From: Prochlorococcus sp. AG-432-D11
Lineage (GTDB): Bacteria > Cyanobacteriota > Cyanobacteriia > PCC-6307 > Cyanobiaceae
Direction of reading: 5' to 3'
Assembly (NCBI GenBank): GCA_003212885.1
Contig: QCOP01000001.1
Span: 1 to 64,000, forward strand
DNA length: 64,000 nucleotides
A model generated the notes under the pieces. The model was given only the letters and a program-made list of their open reading frames with translations. It ran no database searches and was not told where the DNA came from. Every line of letters starts with the position of its first letter. The first letter of the stretch is position 1. Position numbers and translations under genes: made by a program. Positions 16,773 through 27,223 of this stretch are shown piece after piece.

Positions 16773-18451
16773 AATACCTTAAGAACTTAAACATGTTTAT
16801 AAGAAGACTTTATAGATCCATCTTTATTTGGCACACTTTTTTTTCTTTAATATTTTTGCTTTGGTGGGATGGACAATCCTTTACATATCTAAGAACATAT
16901 GATGAAAAAACAAAGTCCTCTCGACAACGATTAAGGGCTAGTTGGTTAAAAGCAAGAATCCTCAGACTAGGTTCAGCATTTATTAAGCTTGGTCAACTCC
17001 TTTCGGCAAGACCTGATCTTTTGCCTAAAGGATGGATTGATGAATTATCTTCTCTACAAGATCAAGTCCCATCATTTAGTTTTAACAAAGCTCAAGAGAT
17101 TATTCAAAGAGAATTAGGTCAAAGGTGCAAAGAAATAATTGATATTAATGACAAGCCTTTGGGAGCAGCATCTCTAGCTCAGGTGCATAAAGCAACTTTA
17201 AGAAGTGGGCGGCAAGTAGTTCTAAAAATACAAAGGCCCGGACTAGAAAATGTTTTCAAGCTTGATCTTGAAATTATGCAAAAAGTTGCAGGCCTTATAC
17301 AAAAGAATAAAGATTGGAGTCAAGGAAAAGATTGGGTTGCAATTGCCCAAGAATGCAAAAAAGTTTTAATGCTAGAACTTGATTTTAGAATTGAAGCTCA
17401 ATACGCAGCTAGGTTCAGACAACAATTCTTTGATTATTCTAAAATCAAAGTGCCAGGAGTTATTTGGGAGCTAACTACAGAAAAAATAATCTGCCTTGAC
17501 TACATACCTGGGATCAAAATCAACGATACTAATGCGATAAAAGCTAAAGGTTTAGACCCATCTCAAATAGCAGAAATAGGTGCAGAAAGTTATTTAAAAC
17601 AACTAATCGAATTTGGATTTTTTCATGCGGATCCTCATCCAGGCAACCTTGCGGTTAGTGAAGACGGTTCATTGATTTATTATGACTTTGGAATGATGGG
17701 AATGCTTTCTGAGCGAATCAGAAAAAGAATTGGTTCCATGGTAAAAAGTGCAGCTCTAAGGGATACCAATACCCTTATCAAGCAGCTACAAGAGGCAGGG
17801 TTAATTGCTTTAGATATCGAACTTGGACCTGTCAGACGTTTAGTGCGAATGATGCTTAAAGAAGCCCTTACTCCGCCGTTCAAGCCCAATGCTTTAGATA
17901 AAATTTCAGGAGATTTATACGAACTAGTTTATGAAAAACCCTTTAGACTGCCAGTAGAACTGATTTTCGTTATGAGAGCTCTATCTACCTTTGAAGGGGT
18001 AGGAAGAACTCTCGACCCAAGCTTTAACCTTGTTTCTATTGCCAAACCATACCTAATTCCATTAATGACTTCTAATAACACAAACCCTAATGACATCTTT
18101 AATGAAATTAGTCGACAAGTTGGACAACTAGGAAGCAAAGCAGTAACTCTGCCCAAGCGATTAGACGAGAATCTTGAAAGATTAGAAGATGGTGACCTAC
18201 AAATACAAGTTCGTCTTGGAGAATCGGATAGACAATTCAGAAGAATCGTCAATGCACAGCATTCTATTAGCCAATCTATTTTATTAGGTTCTCTAGGCAT
18301 TTCTACAGCTCTGTTAGGTTCCAGTAAACAGCCTATTCTTGCTTTAGTTCCCATTATTCTTTCATTACCAATTGGGATAGGATGGATAAACCTTCAAGCA
18401 AAAATAAAAAAAGACTCAAGAATAGAAAAAATGAAATCTAACAACAGATAG
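16769..18451 (+). CDS. ABC1/UbiB-type atypical kinase
   Basis: ABC1/ADCK/UbiB proteins are atypical kinases or ATPases that control isoprenoid-quinone and pigment-lipid metabolism in membranes and plastoglobules. KxGQ (KLGQLLSARPD near residue 72), an Ala-rich nucleotide loop GAASLAQVHKA, VVLKIQRPG with the catalytic Lys, HADPHPGN near 285 and DFG near 305 are all present. A hydrophobic C-terminal stretch may anchor it in the membrane. The start is TTG overlapping the upstream stop. Several paralogues occur in cyanobacteria; the specific substrate is unknown. Confidence 0.9.
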   Translation: MKYLKNLNMFIRRLYRSIFIWHTFFSLIFLLWWDGQSFTYLRTYDEKTKSSRQRLRASWLKARILRLGSAFIKLGQLLSARPDLLPKGWIDELSSLQDQVPSFSFNKAQEIIQRELGQRCKEIIDINDKPLGAASLAQVHKATLRSGRQVVLKIQRPGLENVFKLDLEIMQKVAGLIQKNKDWSQGKDWVAIAQECKKVLMLELDFRIEAQYAARFRQQFFDYSKIKVPGVIWELTTEKIICLDYIPGIKINDTNAIKAKGLDPSQIAEIGAESYLKQLIEFGFFHADPHPGNLAVSEDGSLIYYDFGMMGMLSERIRKRIGSMVKSAALRDTNTLIKQLQEAGLIALDIELGPVRRLVRMMLKEALTPPFKPNALDKISGDLYELVYEKPFRLPVELIFVMRALSTFEGVGRTLDPSFNLVSIAKPYLIPLMTSNNTNPNDIFNEISRQVGQLGSKAVTLPKRLDENLERLEDGDLQIQVRLGESDRQFRRIVNAQHSISQSILLGSLGISTALLGSSKQPILALVPIILSLPIGIGWINLQAKIKKDSRIEKMKSNNR

Positions 18452-18467
18452 TCCAAACACTTTCAAT

Positions 18468-19787
<1,320 letters not shown>

Positions 19788-19905
19788 TTAGATATTATGA
19801 TCTGTTGGACCAAGAAACTCATTTATTGGTAATTCCTGTAATTCCAGAAACTTTGTTTCTTTGATTTTCAAGACGAGCAACCTAACAAGTCCAAACAAAA
19901 ATTCC

Positions 19906-20304
19906 ATGAGAATACTTCATACAATGCTAAGAGTTGGTAACTTGCAAAAATCCATTCATTTCTACACTTCAGTTTTAGGAATGCAGCTCTTAAGGAAAAC
20001 AGATTACGAATCAGGGAGATTCACGTTAGCTTTTCTTGGATATGGTGATGAAGAAAATAACAGTGTTCTAGAATTAACTCATAATTGGGATAAGCATAAT
20101 TATGACCTTGGGAACGGTTTTGGGCATATTGCACTTGGTGTAAATGAGATTTATAAAAGTTGTGAAGAAATTCAAAACAACGGCGGCAAAATTATTAGAG
20201 CTCCTGGTCCCATGAAACATAGTCAAACAGTAATTGCTTTTATACAGGACCCTGATGGGTACAAAATTGAACTAATAGACCTTGCCTCCCGCCAAAAAAG
20301 ATGA
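19906..20304 (+). CDS. gloA: Lactoylglutathione lyase (glyoxalase I)
   Basis: Converts the methylglyoxal-glutathione hemithioacetal to S-lactoylglutathione. MRILHTMLRVGNLQKSIHFYTSVLGMQLLRK carries the first metal His and the fold signature, and GFGHIALGV and DPDGYKIELI carry the later His and Glu ligands; together they match E. coli-type GlxI. The ATG at 19906 gives the canonical N-terminus; an upstream TTG at 19861 would add 15 unrelated residues. It needs glutathione, made by GshB at 48968. The 3' end sits at the clpB2 start. Confidence 0.92.
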   Translation: MRILHTMLRVGNLQKSIHFYTSVLGMQLLRKTDYESGRFTLAFLGYGDEENNSVLELTHNWDKHNYDLGNGFGHIALGVNEIYKSCEEIQNNGGKIIRAPGPMKHSQTVIAFIQDPDGYKIELIDLASRQKR

Positions 20305-23095
20305 TGCTGTGGAAACTACATTGACAAACTCCGCTTCCCAAAATAAAAGCTTAACTAGCAATCCTGATCTCTTTAGCCAAGACTGTTGGAATCTTCTATT
20401 AGATAGTGAAAATGAAGCGGATCGTTGGAGGCACGAATTTGTTAATGTCGAACATGTATTACAAGTACTATTTACTGATGAAAATTACAGAAATTTTATA
20501 AAAGATCTACCAATTAATTGCAATAGTTTTATTAACAGCTTGGAAGATTTTCTTGCAGAACTACCATCACCAGGAACAACTCAACTTTTTATTGGCGAAG
20601 CCTTAGATTCACTTCTAGATAGGTCCGACGAATTTCGAAGAAAATGGGGATCAAAAAATATTGAAATTTCACATTTATTACTATCAATTGGACGAGATCC
20701 AAGGATTGGTTCGTTATTGTTTGAAAAATATAATCTTCCCAGTGAGCTTTTAGAAGCTGAGTTAAGACGAATCCCAAAAATCAATGCCTTAGAAAATAGA
20801 AATGTCAAAACGAATATCAATGTACCTAATAAAAAAAATCAAGAAATACAAAATACTGAAACCACTATACAAAATAATACTCCTATAACAAGTATCACTA
20901 ATTTTAGAAATAAAGAGCGCCTCAATAGTGGATTGGATGAATTCAAGCTTGAAAAAGAAAGTGATATCCTCGATACCTATGGGACTGACCTAACAGAAAG
21001 TGCAAAATCAGGTTTATTAGATCCAGTTATTGGAAGAGAAGAAGAGATTAATTTAATACTCAAAGTATTATCTAGAAGGAATAAGAATAACCCTATTTTA
21101 ATTGGATCGCCAGGTGTAGGCAAAACAGCAATTGCAGAATTACTAGCTCAGGAGATAGTATCAAACAATGTACCTGATTCAATTAAAGGATTAAGACTAA
21201 TATCACTTGACATCGGTGCTCTAATTGCAGGTACAAAGTTCAGAGGGCAGCTTGAAGAGCGTTTACGTTCAATATTTGAAAAGGCTAGTGATCCTAACAA
21301 TAAAGTTATTTTATTTATTGATGAAATACATACAATTTTAAATACTGATCGTTCAAGTTCAGATGCTGGTAGTTTCTTAAAACCTGTTCTTGCAAAAGGA
21401 GAATTAAAATGCATTGGAGCAACAACTCCTGAAAATTATCGAAGGACCCTAGAGAAAGACCAGGCTCTTAATATAAGATTCCAAAAGATTTTAATAAAAG
21501 AACCAAGCATATCATTGAGCGTTGAAATACTGAGAGGGCTTAAAGATCGATATGAAAAACATCATGGAGTAACCATTTCTGATGATGCTTTAATTACCGC
21601 AAATCAATTAGGAGATAGGTATATTAGTGACAGATGCCTTCCAGACAAAGCAATTGATTTGATCGATGAAGCTTCCGCTCAAATAAAAATAGATTCAACA
21701 AAAAAACCTAGTAAAATAGAGGAAAAAGAATTAAGAATCGAGGAAATAAACAAAGAATTGCTTCAAAAAACTGAAAAATTAAGTGATATCGATTTACAAA
21801 AAATTGATGATTTGAAATTTATTCTGGACCGAGAATTATCCGAACTTTATGAAAGGTGGAATAAAGAAAAAAGCATATATAATGATCTAAAGCAATTAAC
21901 TAATGAAAGAAATGATTTAATCGAATTAATAGCAACAAGCCAACAGAATGGAGACCTTGAGGAATCAGCAAGGCTTCAATATGAAGAACTACCTAATCTA
22001 CAAAAAGAAATTGCAAATACTGAAAATACCTTAAAAAGATTTTCTCAATCTGAATACTCGTTAATCAAAAATATTGTGACTCCTGATGATATCGCTGAAG
22101 TGGTTTCTAGATGGACAAGTATACCTGTAAATAAAGTCCTTGCTGGAGAAAAAGAAAAACTTTTAAACCTTACTAAAGAACTTGATCAGAAAGTAATTGG
22201 GCAAAGCAAAGCTGTTGAAGCAGTAAGTGCAGCCATCAAAAGAGCACGAGCAGGAATGAAAGATATTAAAAGGCCAATAGGATCATTTCTTTTCCTAGGC
22301 CCTACTGGTGTTGGCAAAACAGAGCTTGCAAAAGCCCTTGCAAACTCTTTATTTGATGAAGAAGAAGCACTCGTAAGATTAGATATGAGTGAGTTTATGG
22401 AACGAAACGCAGTAGCCAGATTACTAGGGGCTCCTCCTGGATATGTAGGCTACGAAGAGGGAGGGCAACTGACAGAGGCTATACGGAGAAGACCCTATGC
22501 AGTTCTACTTTTAGATGAAATAGAAAAAGCACATCCCGATGTCTTCAATATCCTTTTGCAAGTGTTGGATGATGGGCGTCTTACAGACTCACAAGGGAGA
22601 ACAGTAAATTTTCAGCACACTGTAATTATTCTCACTAGCAACCTAGCCAGCAAGGCAATTCTCGAGAATACTGTAATGTCACAAAATACAACCAAAGTTT
22701 TAGAGAATCAAAGTACTAATAAATTAAGTGAACATATTGATAAGGCTCTTAAAAATCAATTCCGGCCAGAATTTCTTAATCGCATTGATGAGATTGTCTG
22801 TTTTAATCCACTTTCTCTCAACGATCTTCAATCAATAATTCAATTACAATTAGAAGAAATATCTCATTTACTAGCAGACCAAAATCTGCAATTAAGAGTT
22901 GACGCTTCAACTATAGAATCCCTTGCAAATGAAGGTTTTGAACCAGAATACGGTGCAAGACCGCTTCGAAGAATTCTTAGAAGGCGAATAGAAAACCCTC
23001 TGGCTACTAAATTACTTGAAGATAAATTTATAAACTCAAAAGCAGTTAGAATAAAGGGAACCTCTGAACAATTAGAATTTTTCCCAGAAAACTAA
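20282..23095 (+). CDS. clpB2: ClpB-type AAA+ disaggregase paralogue (ClpB2-like)
   Basis: A two-ring Hsp100 ATPase. The N domain spans about 30-190, followed by a low-complexity Asn/Thr-rich linker. NBD1 has Walker A GSPGVGKT near 274 and pore loop GTKFRG; a full-length coiled-coil M domain follows, which indicates ClpB, not ClpA/X. NBD2 has Walker A GPTGVGKT near 673, GYVGYEEGG pore loop, FRPEFLNRIDE Arg finger and GARPLRR sensor 2. In NBD1 the usual ALERRFQ Arg-finger pair reads ALNIRFQ, losing one Arg. The start is uncertain: TTG at 20282 overlaps gloA, whereas GTG at 20309 would avoid overlap. Confidence 0.88.
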   Translation: MPPAKKDDAVETTLTNSASQNKSLTSNPDLFSQDCWNLLLDSENEADRWRHEFVNVEHVLQVLFTDENYRNFIKDLPINCNSFINSLEDFLAELPSPGTTQLFIGEALDSLLDRSDEFRRKWGSKNIEISHLLLSIGRDPRIGSLLFEKYNLPSELLEAELRRIPKINALENRNVKTNINVPNKKNQEIQNTETTIQNNTPITSITNFRNKERLNSGLDEFKLEKESDILDTYGTDLTESAKSGLLDPVIGREEEINLILKVLSRRNKNNPILIGSPGVGKTAIAELLAQEIVSNNVPDSIKGLRLISLDIGALIAGTKFRGQLEERLRSIFEKASDPNNKVILFIDEIHTILNTDRSSSDAGSFLKPVLAKGELKCIGATTPENYRRTLEKDQALNIRFQKILIKEPSISLSVEILRGLKDRYEKHHGVTISDDALITANQLGDRYISDRCLPDKAIDLIDEASAQIKIDSTKKPSKIEEKELRIEEINKELLQKTEKLSDIDLQKIDDLKFILDRELSELYERWNKEKSIYNDLKQLTNERNDLIELIATSQQNGDLEESARLQYEELPNLQKEIANTENTLKRFSQSEYSLIKNIVTPDDIAEVVSRWTSIPVNKVLAGEKEKLLNLTKELDQKVIGQSKAVEAVSAAIKRARAGMKDIKRPIGSFLFLGPTGVGKTELAKALANSLFDEEEALVRLDMSEFMERNAVARLLGAPPGYVGYEEGGQLTEAIRRRPYAVLLLDEIEKAHPDVFNILLQVLDDGRLTDSQGRTVNFQHTVIILTSNLASKAILENTVMSQNTTKVLENQSTNKLSEHIDKALKNQFRPEFLNRIDEIVCFNPLSLNDLQSIIQLQLEEISHLLADQNLQLRVDASTIESLANEGFEPEYGARPLRRILRRRIENPLATKLLEDKFINSKAVRIKGTSEQLEFFPEN

Positions 23096-23167
23096 GCAAA
23101 CTAAATTAGCCACGCTAAATTTCAGAAAAAGCTAACGGCGTGTCATTCAGCATCAAATTATTTCATT

Positions 23168-23407
23168 GTGACCAGTTCAACCCCTAAAGAAAACAATCTT
23201 GAAGAATCAACTCAAGAGCAAGAACCTGTTTCTCAAAAAGGCTTTCTTGGATCAACTATTGATGAATTGAAATTAGTCATTTGGCCGAGTCGCCAACAAT
23301 TATTCAGTGAATCAATAGCTGTAATATTAATGGTCACTCTTTCAGCTGCATTAATAGCTGCTCTAAGTCGTTTCTATGGCTGGGGAGCCTCTCAACTATT
23401 CAGTTAA
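23168..23407 (+). CDS. secE: Preprotein translocase subunit SecE
   Basis: The single-span essential subunit of the SecYEG translocon in plasma and thylakoid membranes. The 79-residue protein has a polar N-terminus, the amphipathic motif IDELKLVIWPSRQQLF (consensus E-x-K-x-V-x-W-P-S), and one hydrophobic helix VILMVTLSAALIAAL. The start is GTG at 23168. It heads the conserved secE-nusG-rplK-rplA cluster. Confidence 0.95.
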   Translation: MTSSTPKENNLEESTQEQEPVSQKGFLGSTIDELKLVIWPSRQQLFSESIAVILMVTLSAALIAALSRFYGWGASQLFS

Positions 23408-23457
23408 ACTAAAGTTCATCATCATTACTAGCAACCCCTTATTTAATCAATTTTCCA

Positions 23458-24120
23458 GTGACAGAGTCCTATCAAACCATACAAGATCCATCTCAGGAAA
23501 ATGAAGTTTCTATTGAGAATCATTCAAAAGAAATTGGAACTGAGTCCAAGCCAACTGGAATAGCAAGATGGTATGCCATCCAAGTCGCCTCTAGTTGTGA
23601 AAAGAAAGTAAAAGCAACCCTCCAACAAAGAGCAGTTACTCTTGGTGTGAGCAACAGGATCTTGGAAATTGAAATTCCTCATAACCCAGCTGTAAAATTA
23701 AAAAAAGATGGCTCTAGGCAATCCACAGAGGAAAAAGTTTTCCCAGGCTATGTACTTGTGAGAATGGTTTTAGACGAAGACACAATGATGGCTGTAAGAA
23801 GTACTCCAAATGTAATTAATTTTGTAGGAGCTGAAGACCGACGAGCTACTGGGAGAGGTAGAGGACATATCAAACCAAGGCCTTTAAGCCGTCAAGAGGT
23901 GAATCGAATCTTCAAAAGAGCTGCTGAGAAGAAAACAGTGGTGAAAATTGACTTGTCAGAAGGGGACAAAATCCTTGTCACTTCTGGTCCTTTTAAAGAC
24001 TTCCAAGGCGAAGTAATTGAAGTCTCTAGCGAAAGAAGCAAACTTAAAGCATTACTTTCAATATTTGGAAGAGAAACCCCTGTAGAACTGGAATTTTCTC
24101 AAATTAATAAGCAGAACTAA
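23458..24120 (+). CDS. nusG: Transcription antitermination factor NusG
   Basis: Binds RNA polymerase to control pausing and link it to ribosomes or Rho-like functions. The NGN domain (ARWYAIQVASSCEKKVKATL, with KVFPGYVLVRM) and the C-terminal KOW domain (GDKILVTSGPFKDFQGEV) are clear. The N-terminal extension of about 35 acidic residues is common in cyanobacteria. The start is GTG at 23458. Confidence 0.97.
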   Translation: MTESYQTIQDPSQENEVSIENHSKEIGTESKPTGIARWYAIQVASSCEKKVKATLQQRAVTLGVSNRILEIEIPHNPAVKLKKDGSRQSTEEKVFPGYVLVRMVLDEDTMMAVRSTPNVINFVGAEDRRATGRGRGHIKPRPLSRQEVNRIFKRAAEKKTVVKIDLSEGDKILVTSGPFKDFQGEVIEVSSERSKLKALLSIFGRETPVELEFSQINKQN

Positions 24121-24230
24121 GTTGATTCTTTGAAACCAAGTTAGTTTTCAAGCCGATTAAGAAGTAAATTTGCTAGAAGACAAAAAAATTCCTTTCTAAT
24201 TTAATTAGTAATCAAACCAATTTTAAGAAG

Positions 24231-24656
24231 ATGGCCAAGAAAATTGTTGCTGTGATCAAGCTAGCTCTTCAAGCTGGCAAAGCTAACCCCGCTCCTCCAG
24301 TGGGACCTGCTCTAGGTCAACATGGAGTAAATATCATGGCGTTTTGCAAAGAATACAATGCAAAAACTCAAGATAAAGTTGGCTTTGTTATCCCAGTTGA
24401 AATATCTGTTTTTGAAGATAGAAGTTTCACCTTTATAACAAAAACTCCTCCTGCTTCCGTTCTAATTACTAAAGCAGCAGGAATTTCTAAAGGATCTGGA
24501 GAGTCTTCAAAAGGACAAGCAGGTACTATTAGTAAAGCTCAACTTGAAGAAATCGCAAAAACGAAATTGCCTGATCTCAATTGTAATAGTGTTGAATCAG
24601 CAATGAGAGTCATAGAAGGAACAGCCAAAAACATGGGTGTTTCAATCGGTGACTAA
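24231..24656 (+). CDS. rplK: 50S ribosomal protein L11
   Basis: Part of the GTPase-associated centre on 23S r[28 protein letters not shown] is the L11 N-domain signature, and the C-terminal rRNA-binding domain ends [15 protein letters not shown]. The 141-residue length is standard. It is followed after 76 bp by rplA; the gap may contain a regulatory fold. Confidence 0.99.
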   Translation: MAKKIVAVIKLALQAGKANPAPPVGPALGQHGVNIMAFCKEYNAKTQDKVGFVIPVEISVFEDRSFTFITKTPPASVLITKAAGISKGSGESSKGQAGTISKAQLEEIAKTKLPDLNCNSVESAMRVIEGTAKNMGVSIGD

Positions 24657-24661
24657 AGTAA

Positions 24662-24720
24662 CGACTTTTCAAAAGTAGTTCCAATTCACAAAAGGGGGAG
24701 ACTGAAAAGTCGCTTGACCC
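24662..24720 (+). promoter_or_regulatory. Possible L1 feedback site between rplK and rplA
   Basis: Directly before rplA, a GGGG/CCCC outer stem encloses an asymmetric internal loop and a GACT-GAAA-AGTC hairpin (24700-24711, a GAAA tetraloop). The upstream CGACTTTTC (24662-24670) is an exact complement of GAAAAGTCG (24704-24712) and would open that hairpin. L1 is known to repress its own operon through an rRNA-like mRNA site; assignment to this fold is inference. Confidence 0.4.
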
Positions 24721-24732
24721 CACAAAAATCAA

Positions 24733-25440
24733 ATGACAAAACCATCCAAAAGAATGCTGGAATTGTCTTCTAAAATAGAAGACAAAGCCTATCAACCACT
24801 TGATGCCATCAAACTAGTAAAAGAAAATGCAAAGGCAAAGTTTGATGAAACAATTGAAGCTCACGCAAGATTGGGCATAGATCCAAAATATACCGATCAA
24901 CAATTAAGGACCACAGTTGCATTACCTCAAGGGACTGGTCAAAGTGTTCGAATTGCTGTGATTACACGAGGGGAAAAGGTTGCCGAAGCGAAGTCTGCCG
25001 GAGCTGATCTTGCAGGAGAAGAAGACCTGGTAGAGATCATTAACAAAGGGGAGATGAATTTTGATCTCTTAATTGCATCGCCTGACATGATGCCCAAGGT
25101 TGCAAAGCTTGGAAGAATTCTTGGCCCCCGAGGATTGATGCCCAATCCTAAAACTGGAACAGTAACAGCTGATCTTACTAATGCAATTAAAGAGTTTAAA
25201 GCTGGAAAGCTTGAATTTAGAGCTGATAAAGCAGGAATTGTTCACGTAAGATTCGGCAAAGCAAGTTTTTCTGAAGAAGCTCTACTTGAGAATTTAAAGA
25301 CTCTCCAAGAAGCTATTGATAGAAACAAACCTAGCGGAGCTAAAGGCCGATACTGGAAGAGCTTATATATCACTTCCACAATGGGTCCCTCGGTTGAAGT
25401 AGATATAAACGCTTTGCAAGATATACAAGAAGAGAACTAA
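24733..25440 (+). CDS. rplA: 50S ribosomal protein L1
   Basis: Binds the mobile L1 stalk of 23S rRNA and helps release deacylated tRNA. The motif [20 protein letters not shown] is the family signature. The 235-residue length is normal. It is the second gene of the rplK-rplA pair; L1 proteins often self-regulate at the mRNA level. Confidence 0.99.
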   Translation: MTKPSKRMLELSSKIEDKAYQPLDAIKLVKENAKAKFDETIEAHARLGIDPKYTDQQLRTTVALPQGTGQSVRIAVITRGEKVAEAKSAGADLAGEEDLVEIINKGEMNFDLLIASPDMMPKVAKLGRILGPRGLMPNPKTGTVTADLTNAIKEFKAGKLEFRADKAGIVHVRFGKASFSEEALLENLKTLQEAIDRNKPSGAKGRYWKSLYITSTMGPSVEVDINALQDIQEEN

Positions 25441-25484
25441 TACCTTCTTTTGTTATATTAATAACTGGTTAACACCATTGGGCA

Positions 25485-25626
25485 TACGCCCTGCCTAAGA
25501 CAGTAGGTTAATTCCTTCGTTTGATTTATCAAACTAATTAGTAAACCCTACCGAGGCTCATGAAACGATTTTTTCCAATGGATCTTATCGGCATCGGCCT
25601 CGACTCCTTTTTGAGTTAAAAAGGCC
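25485..25626 (+). promoter_or_regulatory. Ribosomal L10 leader with downstream hairpin
   Basis: The segments CTGCCTAAGACAGTAGGT (25491-25508) and CCCTACCGAGGC (25546-25557) match the paired core of the conserved L10 leader, to which L10(L12)4 binds to repress rplJL. Between them is the AAACTAATTAGT-type stem region. A second hairpin (GGCCT ... AGGCC with inner ACTC/GAGT, 25596-25626) follows and may be the expression platform. It fills most of the 222-bp rplA-rplJ gap. Confidence 0.75.
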
Positions 25627-25662
25627 GTATGTTCAAATCTTCACCCGATACGATCCACCATT

Positions 25663-26190
25663 ATGGGCCGCACTCTGGAGAGAAAAAAACAAATAGTCGA
25701 AGAGATCAAAGGACTTCTTAACGAAGCCGAAATGGCTTTGGTTTTGGACTACTCAGGTTTGTCCATCAAAGAAATGTCTGATTTAAGAAGTCGCCTTGAA
25801 ACCAGCAAAGGCGTATGCAAGGTTACTAAAAACACCTTGATGCGTAAAGCTATTGATGGTGATGCTTCTTGGTCTAATCTTGAATCTTTGCTTACTGGCA
25901 CTAATGCTTTCGTACTTGTAAAAGGAGACGTTGGTAGTGCAGTTAAAGCAGTTCAAGCATTTCAAAAGGACACAAAGAAATCTGAGACAAAAGGAGGGTT
26001 ATTTGAAGGCAAACTTCTTTCTCAAGAAGAAATAAAAGCCATTGCAAGTCTTCCAACAAAGGAAGTTTTAATGGCGCAAATTGCCGGTTCATTGAATGCA
26101 TTATCAACAAAACTTGCTATTGGCATCAATGAAGTACCTTCTGGTCTTGGAAGAGCCCTAAAACAGCATGCCGATAGTGGTAACAGCTGA
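25663..26190 (+). CDS. rplJ: 50S ribosomal protein L10
   Basis: Base of the ribosomal stalk; binds 23S rRNA and several L7/L12 dimers. [33 protein letters not shown] and [12 protein letters not shown] are typical. The 175-residue length is normal. It is preceded by the L10 leader and followed after 56 bp by rplL. Confidence 0.98.
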   Translation: MGRTLERKKQIVEEIKGLLNEAEMALVLDYSGLSIKEMSDLRSRLETSKGVCKVTKNTLMRKAIDGDASWSNLESLLTGTNAFVLVKGDVGSAVKAVQAFQKDTKKSETKGGLFEGKLLSQEEIKAIASLPTKEVLMAQIAGSLNALSTKLAIGINEVPSGLGRALKQHADSGNS

Positions 26191-26246
26191 TTAGAATTTT
26201 TGACTATTCATTAATTTCATCTCAAAATCGTTTCTCAATTACAACA

Positions 26247-26648
26247 ATGTCCGCAAAAACTGATGAGATTCTAGAGTCTCTGAAATCCTTATCCTTACTT
26301 GAAGCTTCAGAACTTGTAAAACAAATCGAAGAAGCATTTGGTGTATCTGCAGCTGCCTCTGCTGGAGTAGTTATGGCAGCACCTGGCGCAGCAGCTGCAG
26401 GCTCTGGTGGAGCTGATGCTGCTGCCGAGGAACAGACTGAATTCAATGTCATTCTTGAGAGCTTTGATGCCTCAGCAAAAATCAAAGTTCTTAAAGAAGT
26501 TCGCAATGCCACAGGTCTTGGCTTAGGAGATGCCAAAGCTATGGTTGAATCTGCTCCTAAAACCATTAAAGAAGGTGTTTCTAAAGAGGACGCAGAAGCA
26601 CTTAAGAAAGCAATCGAAGATGTTGGAGGGAAAGTAACTCTTAAATAA
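26247..26648 (+). CDS. rplL: 50S ribosomal protein L7/L12
   Basis: Stalk protein that recruits translation GTPases. An N-terminal dimerisation helix region, an Ala/Gly-rich hinge (about residues 36-60) and the C-terminal domain [24 protein letters not shown] are all seen. Length 133. A terminator follows at 26698. The antisense strand of the Ala-rich hinge gives a long spurious ORF. Confidence 0.99.
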   Translation: MSAKTDEILESLKSLSLLEASELVKQIEEAFGVSAAASAGVVMAAPGAAAAGSGGADAAAEEQTEFNVILESFDASAKIKVLKEVRNATGLGLGDAKAMVESAPKTIKEGVSKEDAEALKKAIEDVGGKVTLK

Positions 26649-26697
26649 GGCAAATTTTGCTAAACAAGGGAATTAAACTTTCCATATAAAACATTTA

Positions 26698-26726
26698 AGC
26701 CGATCGTAAGATCGGCTATTTTTTTT
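26698..26726 (+). terminator. Terminator of the rplJL operon
   Basis: The AGCCGATC/GATCGGCT stem has a 4-nt loop (GTAA) and is followed by eight T (26719-26726). It ends only 2 bp before the rnhA ATG, so rnhA is either expressed by read-through or from a promoter upstream of the hairpin. Confidence 0.9.
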
Positions 26727-26728
26727 AT

Positions 26729-27223
26729 ATGAATAAAAATCTTGGCAAAGTCATTAGTGCAGCAACTGATGGTGCATGCAGTGGTAATCCTGGCCCTGGC
26801 GGCTGGGGCGGTTTAATTCGTTTTGAAAATGGAAGTGTAGAAGAATTTGGAGGATTTCACCCTGCAACAACCAACAACCGCATGGAGCTATTTGCAGCCC
26901 TATCCATCTTAAAAAAGCTTAAAGAATTGCCTAGACAACAAAACCTAAAAATTAGAACAGATAGTCAATATCTTATTAATGGCTATGAACAATGGGTTTT
27001 TGGTTGGAAAAAAAAAGGGTGGAAAACATCATCCGGGAAAAGTGTTCTCAATAAAGATCTCTGGGAAGCATTAGACCAAGCTCGTCTCTCAGGAGTAAAT
27101 CTTGAATATGTGAAAGGTCATAGTGGAGACAAAGACAACGACAGAGTCGATCAAATAGCTGTAAGCTTCTCTAAAAGGATTGAAATATCTTTGAGTTCTA
27201 GTTCACAAATAACTTATGAATAA
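26729..27223 (+). CDS. rnhA: Ribonuclease HI
   Basis: Cleaves RNA in RNA-DNA hybrids. The catalytic DEDD set is visible: Asp14 in [16 protein letters not shown], Glu in TNNRMEL, Asp in RTDSQYLI, and Asp in DNDRVDQIA, with GHSG supplying His. The basic KKKGWKT segment is the handle. The stop overlaps the pyrD start by 8 bp. Confidence 0.96.
   Translation: MNKNLGKVISAATDGACSGNPGPGGWGGLIRFENGSVEEFGGFHPATTNNRMELFAALSILKKLKELPRQQNLKIRTDSQYLINGYEQWVFGWKKKGWKTSSGKSVLNKDLWEALDQARLSGVNLEYVKGHSGDKDNDRVDQIAVSFSKRIEISLSSSSQITYE

Noticed and set aside
23103-23122. Short AAATTAGC/GCTAAATTT hairpin between clpB2 and secE
   Set aside because: Weak AT-rich stem with a bulge and no T-run; not convincing as a terminator.
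25621-25662. GTTCAAATC resembling a tRNA T-arm before rplJ
   Set aside because: No cloverleaf or acceptor stem can be formed around it; it lies in the ribosomal leader. No tRNA was found in the window.
26222-26653. 143-aa minus-strand ORF across rplL
   Set aside because: It is the antisense of the Ala-rich L7/L12 gene and has low-complexity Ala/Ser/Pro composition; the sense gene is certain.
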